In this document: piece by piece, positions 9,006 to 17,882 of the stretch
Layout of the letters: each line of letters starts with the position of its first letter
Position numbering within the stretch: the first letter of the stretch is position 1
Assembly (NCBI RefSeq): GCF_002211305.1
Contig: NZ_LOKW01000027.1
Location: 330,861 to 394,860 of the forward strand
Reading direction: 5' to 3'
Origin: Rhizobium sp. R634
GTDB taxonomy: Bacteria > Pseudomonadota > Alphaproteobacteria > Rhizobiales > Rhizobiaceae
DNA: 64,000 nucleotides
Notes under the pieces: generated by a model
The model's input: only the letters and a program-made list of their open reading frames with translations
What the model was told of the DNA's origin: nothing
The model's database searches: none
Translations under genes and position numbers: made by a program

Positions 9006-10532
9006 TCACTTCTTGATCGAAGCGTTCCAGAAATACGGCCACGGAGCCGGATCGACGCCTTCGAGCTTGACCGATTTCGCCGAGACGGCGTTGAAATCGC
9101 CGATCTTCATGAAGGGCGCATCGGTATAGATCGCCTTCTGGACATCGGCCCAGAGCTCTACGCGCTTCTTCGGATCAACCTCGGAGGTGAAGGCATCGAC
9201 GGCGGCCTTGCGCGCCGGCGTATCCCACCAGCCGGGCGAGCTCGTCGAGAGCGAGCCGATCAGCGCCGGCTCCGGCAGGAAGGGGCTGTGGGTGATGTAG
9301 ATATCCCAAAGCTTCGGATCGGTGCGGCGCTGCGTCAGCGTCGCCCAGTCCACCACCTGCATATCGACGGTGAAGCCGGCAAGCTTCAGATATTCGGCGG
9401 CGACCTGCGCCATCTTGTAATGGAATTCGTACTGGCGGCTGGTCAGGATGCGGATCGGCTCGCCATTATAGCCGGCCTTCTTGGCGGCAGCGGCCGCCCC
9501 TTCCGGATCGGCGACATTATAGGCGCCTTCGACGCCGGCATCCGTCGACCAGGCAAAGGTCTTCGGATAGATCGAGCCATCGAGCGCATAGAAATCCGTG
9601 CCGCCGAACGCTGCGGCCAGCATGTCTTCCATGCTGAGCGCCTGGCGGATCGCCTTGCGAACCTCGACATTCGCAGCAGCGCCTTCCTTCGTGTTGAAGA
9701 CGAAGACCGGATAGCCGAAGGGCTTCAGCATGACCGGCTGCGAGGCGGTCGAGGCCTTCAGCTTGTCGTATGATTCGACCGGGATCGAATCGACATAATC
9801 GTACTGGCCGGAAACGGCGGCCTCGACGCGGGTATTCGGATCCGGCACCGGCACGAAGCGGATTTCATCGAGATATTGATGGCGGGCGCCGCCATAACCG
9901 TCGCCCTCGCCTTCGCGGGACTTGTAGCCGTCGAAGCGGACGAGCTGGATATACTGGTCGGCCTTGCGCTCCTTCAGCATATAGGGGCCGGTGCCGATGA
10001 ACTCCTTCATCGGCTCGTCCTGCTTTTCAGACGGGATGATGATCGCGGCCGAATTGTTGAAGGCAAGCAGCGAGGTCAGCGGCGCATAGGGCTGCTTCAG
10101 CGTAATCGTCACGGTCGCCGGATCGGTCGCGGTGATCTTGTCGATGAAGCCAGCCACCTGCTTGCCGCGCGAGGCGATCTTCATCCAGCGGTTCAGCGAG
10201 GCGACGACGTCCTCCGACGTCATGTCGCTATTGTCGTGGAACTTGATGCCCGTCCTGAGCTTGATCGTATAGGTTTTGCCGTCGGCGCTGATCTCGGGCA
10301 GGCTTTCGGCCAGAAGAGGCGTGACGTTCCAGCTCTTGTCGAAGGTGTAGAGCGTTTCGAAAATATGCTGCGTGACGATGCCGACGAGATCGGCCGTCGA
10401 CGACATCGGATCGAGCGTCGGCGGCTCACCGATCGTCGCGACATTGATGACGCCGCCCTTTTCCTGGGCAAAGAGGGTCGAAGGCAGGGCGACGAGCGCA
10501 GTGCCGAGCAGGAATGCGACAAGCGTTTTCAT
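9006..10532 (-). CDS. dppA: periplasmic solute-binding protein, family 5 (DppA/OppA type)
   Basis: Substrate-capture subunit of 508 residues. A Sec signal peptide is clear (MKTLVAFLLGTALVALPSTLFAQ, cleavage near 22-23). The mature protein begins GGVINVATIGEPPTLDPMSSTADLVGIVTQHIFETLY, the SBP_bac_5 opening. The family motif for the second lobe (AIRQALSMEDMLAAAFGG) lies near residue 290. ATG 10532 has GGGAG 8 bases upstream; an upstream in-frame codon lacks one. It is the first gene of the operon and sits behind a consensus-like promoter. Ligand is unknown; the downstream RidA, SelA-like and AllE-like enzymes suggest an amino-containing small molecule rather than a plain peptide. Confidence 0.92.
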   Translation of the reverse strand: MKTLVAFLLGTALVALPSTLFAQEKGGVINVATIGEPPTLDPMSSTADLVGIVTQHIFETLYTFDKSWNVTPLLAESLPEISADGKTYTIKLRTGIKFHDNSDMTSEDVVASLNRWMKIASRGKQVAGFIDKITATDPATVTITLKQPYAPLTSLLAFNNSAAIIIPSEKQDEPMKEFIGTGPYMLKERKADQYIQLVRFDGYKSREGEGDGYGGARHQYLDEIRFVPVPDPNTRVEAAVSGQYDYVDSIPVESYDKLKASTASQPVMLKPFGYPVFVFNTKEGAAANVEVRKAIRQALSMEDMLAAAFGGTDFYALDGSIYPKTFAWSTDAGVEGAYNVADPEGAAAAAKKAGYNGEPIRILTSRQYEFHYKMAQVAAEYLKLAGFTVDMQVVDWATLTQRRTDPKLWDIYITHSPFLPEPALIGSLSTSSPGWWDTPARKAAVDAFTSEVDPKKRVELWADVQKAIYTDAPFMKIGDFNAVSAKSVKLEGVDPAPWPYFWNASIKK

Positions 10533-10560
10533 ATGAGGGCTCCCGGTCAAGTTCCACAAT

Positions 10561-10573
10561 TATGTAATTCATA
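10561..10573. promoter_or_regulatory. candidate operator TATG-N5-CATA in the dppA leader
   Basis: The palindrome TATGTAATTCATA lies about 4-16 bases downstream of the expected dppA transcription start. It contains TTATGTAAT (10560-10568), which recurs in inverted orientation upstream of the amidohydrolase gene (41609-41617). Binding by one of the FadR-type regulators is inference. Confidence 0.4.
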
Positions 10574-10583
10574 TTTTTGTAAC

Positions 10584-10611
10584 AGAATAAGAGATGAAGT
10601 GATCGTGTCAA
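10584..10611 (-). promoter_or_regulatory. sigma70-type promoter of the dpp operon
   Basis: On the minus strand TTGACA (10611-10606), a 16-base spacer and TATTCT (10589-10584) form a near-consensus promoter. Transcription would start near 10577, about 45 bases before the dppA ATG. Confidence 0.6.
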
Positions 10612-10763
10612 GCGGAGGCCGCGGATTATATCGTGAGACGAAGGTCGGAACGGCGGAGACAGCGCCCGCGCCGCCGGCCGTGGCTAGCCGTCTGCGAGAA
10701 GGTTGCGCATGATGCGAGCACGAAGAATCGGCACCGGCAGAGCTTCAACCAAGCGAGGATGGA

Positions 10764-11348
<585 letters not shown>

Positions 11349-11601
11349 GCGGGCTCCGGTGGCGGTGCGCTCGACCAAATTTGCGACGAGATATCAAATC
11401 CCGGGCCGGATTAAGGGCTTCAGGTCGGTTTCGTTAGCGACAACTTTCGTCCGTTGAAGATTGCAGTACCATTTCAGTTTCGTGGACGGCTCATGTGTGA
11501 AGAGAACGTGTTCCTCAGAGAAAAGATACTCGTTAAGACTGAAATCGCATCCCGCTAATCTCCGAAAATGCGGCAGGCCATTTGCCGGGCAGCGCACTCA
11601 C

Positions 11602-11628
11602 AAATACAGAGCTGTATTTTAGAAATAC
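11602..11628. promoter_or_regulatory. overlapping palindromes upstream of the S8 protease operon
   Basis: AAATACAG-AG-CTGTATTT (11602-11619) is a perfect 8-bp inverted repeat. Its right arm forms a second one, GTATTT-TAG-AAATAC (11614-11628). Three half-sites end one base before the predicted -35 at 11630, the position of a repressor or activator operator. Confidence 0.5.
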
Positions 11629-11629
11629 A

Positions 11630-11657
11630 TTGCACCCACGGTTGCTGCTGGTATTCT
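11630..11657 (+). promoter_or_regulatory. putative promoter of the protease-hydrolase operon
   Basis: TTGCAC (11630-11635), 16 bases, TATTCT (11652-11657). The start would fall near 11664, leaving a leader of fewer than 20 bases that still contains the GGAGG at 11668-11672. Confidence 0.4.
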
Positions 11658-11681
11658 TTCTCGAAAAGGAGGGAGCAGCGA

Positions 11682-13343
11682 ATGGCGAGACGACCGCGGC
11701 CGGGGCAGCCCGGAAAAGAACCCGAAGACGACTTCCGGGAAAACCTGGTCAAGACTCGGATCGGAGGCGATCTCTCCTCGTTGATGAAGGATGACGCGGA
11801 TCGCCCCAGGAAACCCGCCAAGGCGTCCCCTGAAAGCTTCGATGTCGTCATCGAATTCAATCGCGATTTTCCAGGCGGCGTGACGGCGGCGCGGCAATTC
11901 CTGTTCGAGGCGTATCTTTTGTATCTCAACCGGGTCGGAGCGACCGACGACAGCAACAGCCTGCGACGTTTCGGCATGTCGCTACCGCTCGGCATGCCTG
12001 CGGTTCCGGAGGACGGTAAGCTGAATCTCTCGCAGATTTTTTCGAATGGCAGCAGGATCGCCGCCAAATCCCTCTGGACCGACAGCTACGCCTTTGCGAC
12101 CCTAACTCGAGAAGCCATCGACCGGCTTTCGACCTGGATGATGACCCAAAAGAAGGATGGCAAAAAGCAGAAGGACGTTCCGCTCGTCTACAAGATCTGG
12201 CGTGATCATAAGATCGATCGCTGCGTTTACGAATCCGTCAGGACGATCAAATGCGATGCGGCCTATGCATCCTTTGCGGCCAGTGGAAAAGGCATCGTCT
12301 GGGCGGTCGCCGATACCGGAATTGACAAAAACCACCCACATTTCAAAACCCTAGGCACGCTCGATCTGCCGGACGGCCTTTATCACCGGGATTTCACCAT
12401 CGACGATCCCGATCCCGACCCGGTCGTGGCGTCGGATGCGGCGTTGATCGACACGGCCGGCCATGGAACCCACGTTGCCGGCATCATCGCCGGTCGTACC
12501 TCCGTAAAAGAAGTACCGAAAACGAAAGCGCTAAAGACTATTTGCGTGACCTCGCAGATTCGCAAGGAGGATGGAACAAAATCAACGGTCAACGATCCGC
12601 ACGAAGGCGTCATCACCGGCATGGCGCCGCACTGTAAGCTGATGAGCCTGAAAGTGCTGATTAACGAGAAGCAGGGAAAGCTCAGCAATCTGCTGGCTGC
12701 GATCAATTACGTCCAACGCTCGAACGATTATGGGCGTAACCTCAAGATTCACGGCATCAATCTCAGCCTCGGCTACACCTTTGATCCGGCCTGGTTCGCC
12801 GCCGGGCAAAGCCCGCTTTGCGTCGAGGTCAACCGGCTCGTCCGATCGGGCGTCTGCGTGGTGGTCGCGGCCGGCAATGCCGGCTACGGCACGGTGACGC
12901 AATTTTCCGGAGCGCCCGAACGCGCCGCCCATGTCGGCACGATCATGGATCCCGGCAACGCCGCGCTTGCCATCACCGTCGGCTCGACGCATCGCGACAT
13001 GCCGCATACCTATGGCGTCTCCTATTTTTCCTCGAAGGGACCGACGGCCGACGGGCGCATGAAGCCGGATCTCGTCGCCCCCGGCGAGCGCATCGTCTCC
13101 TGCGCGCTCCCAGACCGCGACAAACCGAACGAAGCGCCGTTCCGGGAGGATACCGGCACGAGCATGGCGACACCGCATGTTTCCGGCGCGATCGCCGCCT
13201 TCCTGTCCGTCCGGCGTGAGTTTCTCGGCCAGCCGGAACGCGTCAAGGAAATCTTCGTCGGCGCGGCGACCGACCTCAAGCGCCGGCCGGAGTTTCAGGG
13301 CGCCGGCCTCATCGATCTGATGCGAACGCTGCAAGCTGTGTAG
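11682..13343 (+). CDS. S8 (subtilisin-like) serine protease, cytoplasmic type
   Basis: 553-residue subtilase with an intact catalytic triad: D211 in VADTGID, H261 in GHGTHVAG and S494 in GTSMATPH; the oxyanion Asn lies in VAAGNAGYG. The region before residue 200 (FDVVIEFNRDF ... YAFATLTREAIDRLSTW ... VYKIWRDH) resembles an I9-type propeptide, but there is no signal peptide. This points to an intracellular or self-processing enzyme. ATG 11682 is chosen because GGAGG precedes it at good spacing and the upstream frame is Cys-rich noise. The first third is less GC-rich than neighbouring genes, suggesting transfer. It is followed 8 bases later by a serine hydrolase, so the pair acts together. Confidence 0.93.
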   Translation: MARRPRPGQPGKEPEDDFRENLVKTRIGGDLSSLMKDDADRPRKPAKASPESFDVVIEFNRDFPGGVTAARQFLFEAYLLYLNRVGATDDSNSLRRFGMSLPLGMPAVPEDGKLNLSQIFSNGSRIAAKSLWTDSYAFATLTREAIDRLSTWMMTQKKDGKKQKDVPLVYKIWRDHKIDRCVYESVRTIKCDAAYASFAASGKGIVWAVADTGIDKNHPHFKTLGTLDLPDGLYHRDFTIDDPDPDPVVASDAALIDTAGHGTHVAGIIAGRTSVKEVPKTKALKTICVTSQIRKEDGTKSTVNDPHEGVITGMAPHCKLMSLKVLINEKQGKLSNLLAAINYVQRSNDYGRNLKIHGINLSLGYTFDPAWFAAGQSPLCVEVNRLVRSGVCVVVAAGNAGYGTVTQFSGAPERAAHVGTIMDPGNAALAITVGSTHRDMPHTYGVSYFSSKGPTADGRMKPDLVAPGERIVSCALPDRDKPNEAPFREDTGTSMATPHVSGAIAAFLSVRREFLGQPERVKEIFVGAATDLKRRPEFQGAGLIDLMRTLQAV

Positions 13344-13351
13344 GAGGACAC

Positions 13352-14677
13352 ATGGACACGCTTGGACCCTCGCCATTCCTATGGCTCGAATTCGACAAGG
13401 ACGGCGCGATCGATCCCGCGCTGACGGAAAAGCTCGCCGCCGTGCTGAACCAGCCCGGCATGACCGACCTCGTAGTCATGTCGCACGGCTGGAAGAACAC
13501 CAAGGACAATGCCCGCACGCTCTACGGAACGCTTTGGGCAAATGCCTGCAAGAAACTGGCGCCCGACAAGGGGCGCCGCACCGTCGTCGCGGGCATCGTC
13601 TGGCCGGCCAAGGCCTATCGGACGGATTTCGACACGGAAACGCTGGTGGCCTCAGGCGGCGGCGCCCAGGCAGCCGACGGCGCACCGGCACCGGTCGAGG
13701 ATCTCGACGACGCGGCTTTCAAGGAGGTGCTGGCCGATTTCGAGGGTCTCTTCGGTCCGGATGGTGCTGGCACGGCCGAAAAGGCGCGGGCCGCGGCTGA
13801 GACACTTGATGAAACGAGGTCGCTTTTCCTCGTCAGACAAGGCAAGGCAGCGATCGGCTCTCCCCAATCCGATACCGAGCTCAAGGCGGATGCCGAACCG
13901 ATCGCGCTTGCGACGGAGGATGCCAATAGCGCGAAGGTGCTGATGGAAGGTCTCGTCTCGCCGCCAACCTTCAGTCTCGAAAGCTCGGTCGGCAAGGCGC
14001 AGGGTCTCGGCGACGTCGTCTCGGGCCTGATCTCGGGCCCAAGAGCGGCGGTGGCGCGGTTCCTGAACCAGCTCACCTATTACGAAATGAAGAAGCGTGC
14101 CGGCGTCGTCGGCGAGGCGCTGACCAAAAACGTCCTGTCGAAACTCGTGCTGCAGCAGCCGATCCGGCTGCATCTCGTCGGCCACAGCTTCGGCGCCCGG
14201 CTGGTCTCGGCGGCGGCGAACAAGCTCGCCCCGGTCCCGAAGCTGGAATTCTTCTCGCTCACTTTGCTGCAGGGCGCCTTCTCGCACAATGGGTTCGCCA
14301 AAGAGATCAAGCCTGGCCTTGCCGGCGCTTTTCCCGATGTGGTCGGCAAACCGACCGGCCCGATCTGCGTCACCCATACCCATAACGATCTCGCCTGCAC
14401 GCTTGCCTATGCGCTGGCCTCGCGCCTGTCGCGCGATATCGCCAAGAGCATCGGCGATGCGAACGACGAATTCGGCGCGATGGGGGCGAACGGTCCCCAG
14501 CACCTGCAGGCTGGGCAGGCGGTCGAGGACGATGCGGATGCCGTCTTCGCGCCAAAAGCCGGCAAGGTGAACACCTTCCTGGCGGACAAATATATCATCA
14601 AGACCGCGGCGTCGGATGCCCACAACAATGTCGCGAACGAGGAGGTCGGCCGGCTGCTGGCAAAGATCGTCGGCTGA
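13352..14677 (+). CDS. alpha/beta-hydrolase-fold protein partnered with the S8 protease
   Basis: 441 residues. An N-terminal strand plus oxyanion region reads VVMSHGWKNTKDNART (near 43-58). The nucleophile elbow is GHSFG with S279. Late histidines that could complete the triad occur in THTHNDLACTLAYALASR and in DAHNNVANEEVG near the C-terminus. Between them is a roughly 190-residue Ala/Glu-rich insertion not seen in small esterases. No signal peptide or membrane helix is evident. Its SD (AGGAGG) lies just past the protease stop, so the genes form an operon. The substrate (lipid, ester or other) is unknown; I recognise the fold, not the family. Confidence 0.72.
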   Translation: MDTLGPSPFLWLEFDKDGAIDPALTEKLAAVLNQPGMTDLVVMSHGWKNTKDNARTLYGTLWANACKKLAPDKGRRTVVAGIVWPAKAYRTDFDTETLVASGGGAQAADGAPAPVEDLDDAAFKEVLADFEGLFGPDGAGTAEKARAAAETLDETRSLFLVRQGKAAIGSPQSDTELKADAEPIALATEDANSAKVLMEGLVSPPTFSLESSVGKAQGLGDVVSGLISGPRAAVARFLNQLTYYEMKKRAGVVGEALTKNVLSKLVLQQPIRLHLVGHSFGARLVSAAANKLAPVPKLEFFSLTLLQGAFSHNGFAKEIKPGLAGAFPDVVGKPTGPICVTHTHNDLACTLAYALASRLSRDIAKSIGDANDEFGAMGANGPQHLQAGQAVEDDADAVFAPKAGKVNTFLADKYIIKTAASDAHNNVANEEVGRLLAKIVG

Positions 14678-14770
14678 TCGTCTTCGTGATCTGGCCACAC
14701 CCGCACGCTTCGCGAATTGTCATTTTCCGGGTGACATGCGCCCCGTTCTCTGCAAAAACAAACCCGATGA

Positions 14771-14848
14771 GAGACAGGGGCGTCCGCCGGCAGGCGGGCT
14801 GAGAAGTACCCTTCGAACCTGAACCGGATCATGCCGGCGGAGGGAGTC
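14771..14848 (+). promoter_or_regulatory. TPP riboswitch (THI element)
   Basis: Conserved THI-box pieces are in order: ACAGGGG (14774-14780), a variable P3 hairpin, GGCTGAGA, ACCCTTCGAACCTGAACCGG (14808-14827), then ATCATGCCGGCGGAGGGA closing P4/P1. It lies 69 bases before thiM on the same strand. Thiamine pyrophosphate binding should lower expression of thiMED. Confidence 0.95.
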
Positions 14849-14890
14849 GCTCGGGGTTGGGCCTTGCCCGCATGAACCGCCCCGTGCCCT

Positions 14891-14908
14891 GCCCCGCCTG
14901 AAAGGGGC
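14891..14908 (+). promoter_or_regulatory. hairpin sequestering the thiM ribosome binding site
   Basis: GCCCC (14891-14895) can pair with GGGGC (14904-14908), masking the AAAGGGG Shine-Dalgarno located 9 bases before ATG 14917. No U-run follows, so the riboswitch output is more likely translational than by termination (inference). Confidence 0.5.
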
Positions 14909-14916
14909 AACAGCAG

Positions 14917-15714
14917 ATGAAGACCACGTCGGGAGCAATGCTGAAGGCGATGCGCGAAAAGCCGCCGCTCGTTCAGTGCATCACCAATTACGTCGCCATG
15001 AACATTGCGGCAAACGTCCTGCTCGCCGCCGGCGCCTCGCCGGCCATGGTGCATGCTGCGGAAGAAGCCGGCGAATTCGCCGCCATTGCAAACGCATTGA
15101 CCATCAATATCGGCACGCTTTCGCCCAAATGGATCGAAGGCATGCAGGCGGCTGCCAAGGCGGCGAACGCAGCCGGAAAACCCTGGGTGCTCGATCCGGT
15201 CGCGCATTACGCCACCGCCTTCCGCCGCAATGCGGCCGCCGATCTCCTGGCGCTCAAGCCCACGATTATTCGCGGCAATGCGTCCGAGATCATCGCGCTT
15301 GCCGGCGGAGAGAGCCGCGGCCAGGGCGTCGACAGCCGTGATCCGGTCGAGCAGGCCGAGGATTCGGCGCGGCGGCTCGCGGAGCGGCAGCAGTCGATCG
15401 TCGCCGTCACCGGCGCGGTGGATTTCGTCACCGACGGTCAAAGGGCCGTGCGGATCGCAGGCGGCTCTGCCCTGATGCCGCAGGTCACCGCGCTCGGCTG
15501 CTCGCTGACCTGCCTTGTCGGCGCCTTCGCCGCGACCGCACCCGAGGACCTCTTCGGCGCGACGGTCGCCGCCCTCGCGACCTTCGCTGTAGCAGGCGAA
15601 GATGCAGCGCTTGGCGCTGCCGGCCCGGGCTCCTTCTCCTGGCGATTGCTCGATGCGCTGGCTGCCATCGATGCCGAAACGCTCGACGCCAGAGCAAGGG
15701 TATCGGTCGTATGA
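14917..15714 (+). CDS. thiM: hydroxyethylthiazole kinase
   Basis: Phosphorylates 4-methyl-5-(2-hydroxyethyl)thiazole for thiamine salvage. 265 residues, the usual length. ThiM hallmarks are VQCITNYVAMNIAANVLLAAGASPAM near residues 18-42, the ALTINIGTL and PWVLDPVA strands, PTIIRGNASEI, and the anion hole/catalytic loop region LGCSLTCLVGAFAA (the catalytic residue is normally a Cys in this loop). It is the first gene after the TPP riboswitch and its stop overlaps the thiE start by four bases (ATGA). Confidence 0.96.
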   Translation: MKTTSGAMLKAMREKPPLVQCITNYVAMNIAANVLLAAGASPAMVHAAEEAGEFAAIANALTINIGTLSPKWIEGMQAAAKAANAAGKPWVLDPVAHYATAFRRNAAADLLALKPTIIRGNASEIIALAGGESRGQGVDSRDPVEQAEDSARRLAERQQSIVAVTGAVDFVTDGQRAVRIAGGSALMPQVTALGCSLTCLVGAFAATAPEDLFGATVAALATFAVAGEDAALGAAGPGSFSWRLLDALAAIDAETLDARARVSVV

Positions 15715-16346
15715 AGCGCTTCGACCTCTCGCTCTATCTCGTCCTCGATCCCGATCTCTGCGCCGGGATCGGCATGGTCGAGACGGCGCGCCTCGCCGCT
15801 GCCGGCGGCGCGACGATGGTGCAGCTGCGTGACAAACATGCGGGCACAGCGAGAATGATCGAAACCGGCCGGGCCTTGAAACAGGTGCTCCACGGCACAA
15901 GCACTCTCCTCATCGTCAATGATGACGTCGAGGCGGCGATCGCCATCGGTGCCGACGGCCTGCATATCGGTCAGGACGACATGGATGCGCGTGACGCGCG
16001 GCAGATGATCGGCCCCGGCATGATCCTCGGCTTGTCGGTGGAAACCGCGCAGCTCGCCGGCGCCGTCGATCCTGATATCGTCGATTATACCGGCGTCGGA
16101 CCGGTGTTTGCGACACCGACCAAGGCCGACCACAAGCAGCCGATCGGCTTTGACGGGCTTGCCAGGCTGGTACAGTCCTCACCGGTGCCGTCGGTCGCCA
16201 TCGGCGGGCTCAAGGCGGAACATGTGGCAGGCGTATTTGCCGCAGGAGCCGAGGGGCTTGCTGTCGTCTCCGCAATCTGCGGCGTGCCCGACCCCGAAGC
16301 GGCAACGCGCCGCATCGAAGCAGAAATCCGAAAGGTCCGCCCATGA
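15711..16346 (+). CDS. thiE: thiamine-phosphate synthase
   Basis: Condenses HMP-PP with thiazole phosphate to thiamine phosphate. 211-residue TIM barrel with VQLRDKHA (pyrophosphate and pyrimidine contacts), LIVNDDVEAAIAIGADGLHIGQDDM, VDYTGVGPVFATPTKADH and VAIGGLKAEHV. Translationally coupled on both sides by 4-base ATGA overlaps, so thiM, thiE and thiD are made together. Confidence 0.96.
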   Translation: MKRFDLSLYLVLDPDLCAGIGMVETARLAAAGGATMVQLRDKHAGTARMIETGRALKQVLHGTSTLLIVNDDVEAAIAIGADGLHIGQDDMDARDARQMIGPGMILGLSVETAQLAGAVDPDIVDYTGVGPVFATPTKADHKQPIGFDGLARLVQSSPVPSVAIGGLKAEHVAGVFAAGAEGLAVVSAICGVPDPEAATRRIEAEIRKVRP

Positions 16347-17152
16347 TCCGCAACGTTCTCTCCATCGCCGGTTCCGATCCCTCGGGCGGCGCCGGCATCC
16401 AGGCCGACCTCAAGGCCTTTTCCGCCCGCGGCGTCTATGGCATGGCGGTTTTGACGGCGCTGACGGCGCAGAACACGCAAGGAGTGAGCGGCGTGCATCT
16501 GGTGCCGCCGGAGTTCGTCGCCGACCAGATCAATGCCGTCTTTGCCGATGTGCGCGTCGATGCCGTCAAGATCGGCATGATCGCCAATGCCGGGATCGCC
16601 GAGGCCGTCGCAGCAGCCCTCGCGGGCCGGCGCGGCATTCCCATAGTCATCGATCCCGTCATGATCGCCAAGGGCGGCGCGGCCCTGCTTGCGCCCGAAG
16701 CGATCGACGTGCTGACCCGCCGGCTGCTGCCGCTCGCAACCCTCCTCACGCCGAACCTGCCCGAAGCCGCAGCGCTGCTGCACCAACCGGTCGCAAGCAG
16801 TCGCGAAGAGATGGCGGCACAGGCCGAGCAGCTGCGCGCGCTAGGCCCTGCCGCGGTGCTGGTCAAAGGCGGCCATCTCGACAGCGATGAGAGCCCCGAT
16901 GTGCTTGCCACTGTCGGCGGCCTGCACTGGTTCGAGGCGAGGCGCGTGCCGACCAAGAATACGCACGGCACCGGCTGCACGCTCTCCAGCGCGCTGGCGG
17001 CCGAGCTTGCCAAGGGCGCCTCGGCCGAGCAGGCCGTCGCCATTGCGAAGAATTATCTCGCCGATGCGGTCGCCGCCGCCGACAGCCTCACCGTCGGCTC
17101 CGGCCACGGCCCGGTGCAGCATTTTCACGCGCTTTGGAAGCACGGGGAATAA
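16343..17152 (+). CDS. thiD: hydroxymethylpyrimidine (phosphate) kinase
   Basis: Performs two successive phosphorylations of HMP in thiamine synthesis and salvage. 269 residues of the ribokinase-like ThiD family: SIAGSDPSGGAGIQADLKAF at the N-terminus, GVYGMAVLTALTAQNT, and the anion hole with catalytic Asp in NTHGTGCTLSSALAA near residue 205. It ends the salvage operon and is followed by a strong terminator. No thiC, thiO, thiG or thiS is present here, so this cluster only salvages and joins precursors. Confidence 0.96.
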   Translation: MIRNVLSIAGSDPSGGAGIQADLKAFSARGVYGMAVLTALTAQNTQGVSGVHLVPPEFVADQINAVFADVRVDAVKIGMIANAGIAEAVAAALAGRRGIPIVIDPVMIAKGGAALLAPEAIDVLTRRLLPLATLLTPNLPEAAALLHQPVASSREEMAAQAEQLRALGPAAVLVKGGHLDSDESPDVLATVGGLHWFEARRVPTKNTHGTGCTLSSALAAELAKGASAEQAVAIAKNYLADAVAAADSLTVGSGHGPVQHFHALWKHGE

Positions 17153-17194
17153 CCGATCTCGCCGAAAGCGGCGCAGGCATCAGGATTGCGAGAG

Positions 17195-17222
17195 AAAAAC
17201 GGCCCGGACCCCGGGCCGTTTT
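17195..17222 (+). terminator. rho-independent terminator after thiMED
   Basis: AAAACGGCCCGG (17196-17207) and CCGGGCCGTTTT (17211-17222) are perfect 12-base arms around ACC, with the T-run forming the 3' arm. The A-run on the other side could let it work in both directions. Confidence 0.85.
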
Positions 17223-17343
17223 CGTTCGTACCCTCGGCCGGCACTGAACCGAAGCTGCCGGGGCCGAGCGCACTGCTCCATTTGAAAATCCCTGTTGACA
17301 AGCCCGGCCAGATGGCCAAGTCTATAACACTAAAAGGGGATAA

Positions 17344-17361
17344 ATTCCGTAATAACGGAAT
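17344..17361. promoter_or_regulatory. perfect inverted repeat upstream of the NagZ operon
   Basis: ATTCCGT-AATA-ACGGAAT (18 bp) ends 4 bases before the GGAGG of the acetyltransferase gene. Its position suits a repressor operator. No regulator gene is adjacent. A TTGACA at 17293-17298 lies upstream, but no -10 at normal spacing is obvious. Confidence 0.5.
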
Positions 17362-17378
17362 AATTGGAGGAGAGACAG

Positions 17379-17858
17379 GTGCCAGACCTGCTTGTGAGCT
17401 TATATTCCGCCAAGCTCGCCGAACTGAAAGAACGGGCCGATATCGTCGGCGCCTCCATCCGCCCGGCCCTCCCCCCGGAACTGCATCTCGTCGTCAATTG
17501 GGCTCGCGAACACTTCAGTGAGAACTGGGCAAGCGAGGTCTCGGTCGCCTTTTCCCGCCAGCCTGTTGCCTGCCTGATCGCCGTCGAAGACGGCAAGCTG
17601 CTCGGTTTTGCCTGCTACGACACCACCGCACGCGGCTTCTTCGGTCCGACCGGCGTCGCCCCGGAAGCGCGCGGCAAGGGCATCGGGCTCGCTTTGTTTT
17701 CCGCTTGCCTTCAGACCATGAAGTCGCTCGGCCATGCCTATGCCGTCATCGGCGACGCCGGCCCGGTCGATTTCTACGCCAGGACCGCAGGCGCGATCGC
17801 CATCCCCGCCCCCGACAAGGGCATTTACGAAGGCATGCTCAGAAGCGCGCCGAAATGA
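17379..17858 (+). CDS. GNAT-family N-acetyltransferase
   Basis: 159-residue acetyltransferase. The acetyl-CoA pyrophosphate loop reads GVAPEARGKGIGLALF (near residue 94), preceded by the strand LLGFACYDTTARGFFGPTGV and followed by AYAVIGDAGPVDFYARTAGA. GTG 17379 is the start because GGAGG lies 8 bases upstream; an upstream TTG overlaps that site. It is the first gene of the operon with NagZ and an Opp-type importer. Acetylation of an imported amino sugar is an attractive but unproven role. Confidence 0.85.
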   Translation: MPDLLVSLYSAKLAELKERADIVGASIRPALPPELHLVVNWAREHFSENWASEVSVAFSRQPVACLIAVEDGKLLGFACYDTTARGFFGPTGVAPEARGKGIGLALFSACLQTMKSLGHAYAVIGDAGPVDFYARTAGAIAIPAPDKGIYEGMLRSAPK

Positions 17859-17882
17859 CCATCTGATACCGGAGTTACAGAA

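Larger units (their letters stand above)
11349..11681. other. 333-base AT-richer stretch without a supported gene
   Basis: Base composition drops visibly in AT-rich patches compared with the flanks (for example AAATACAGAGCTGTATTTT). It holds the palindromes and promoter listed separately. One 67-codon minus-strand open frame (11394-11597) begins at GTG without a Shine-Dalgarno and resembles nothing I know, so it is not called. Confidence 0.6.

Noticed and set aside
11394..11597. 67-codon minus-strand open frame in the gap before the protease
   Set aside because: GTG start without a Shine-Dalgarno, no recognisable family, and it overlaps only AT-rich non-coding-looking DNA.
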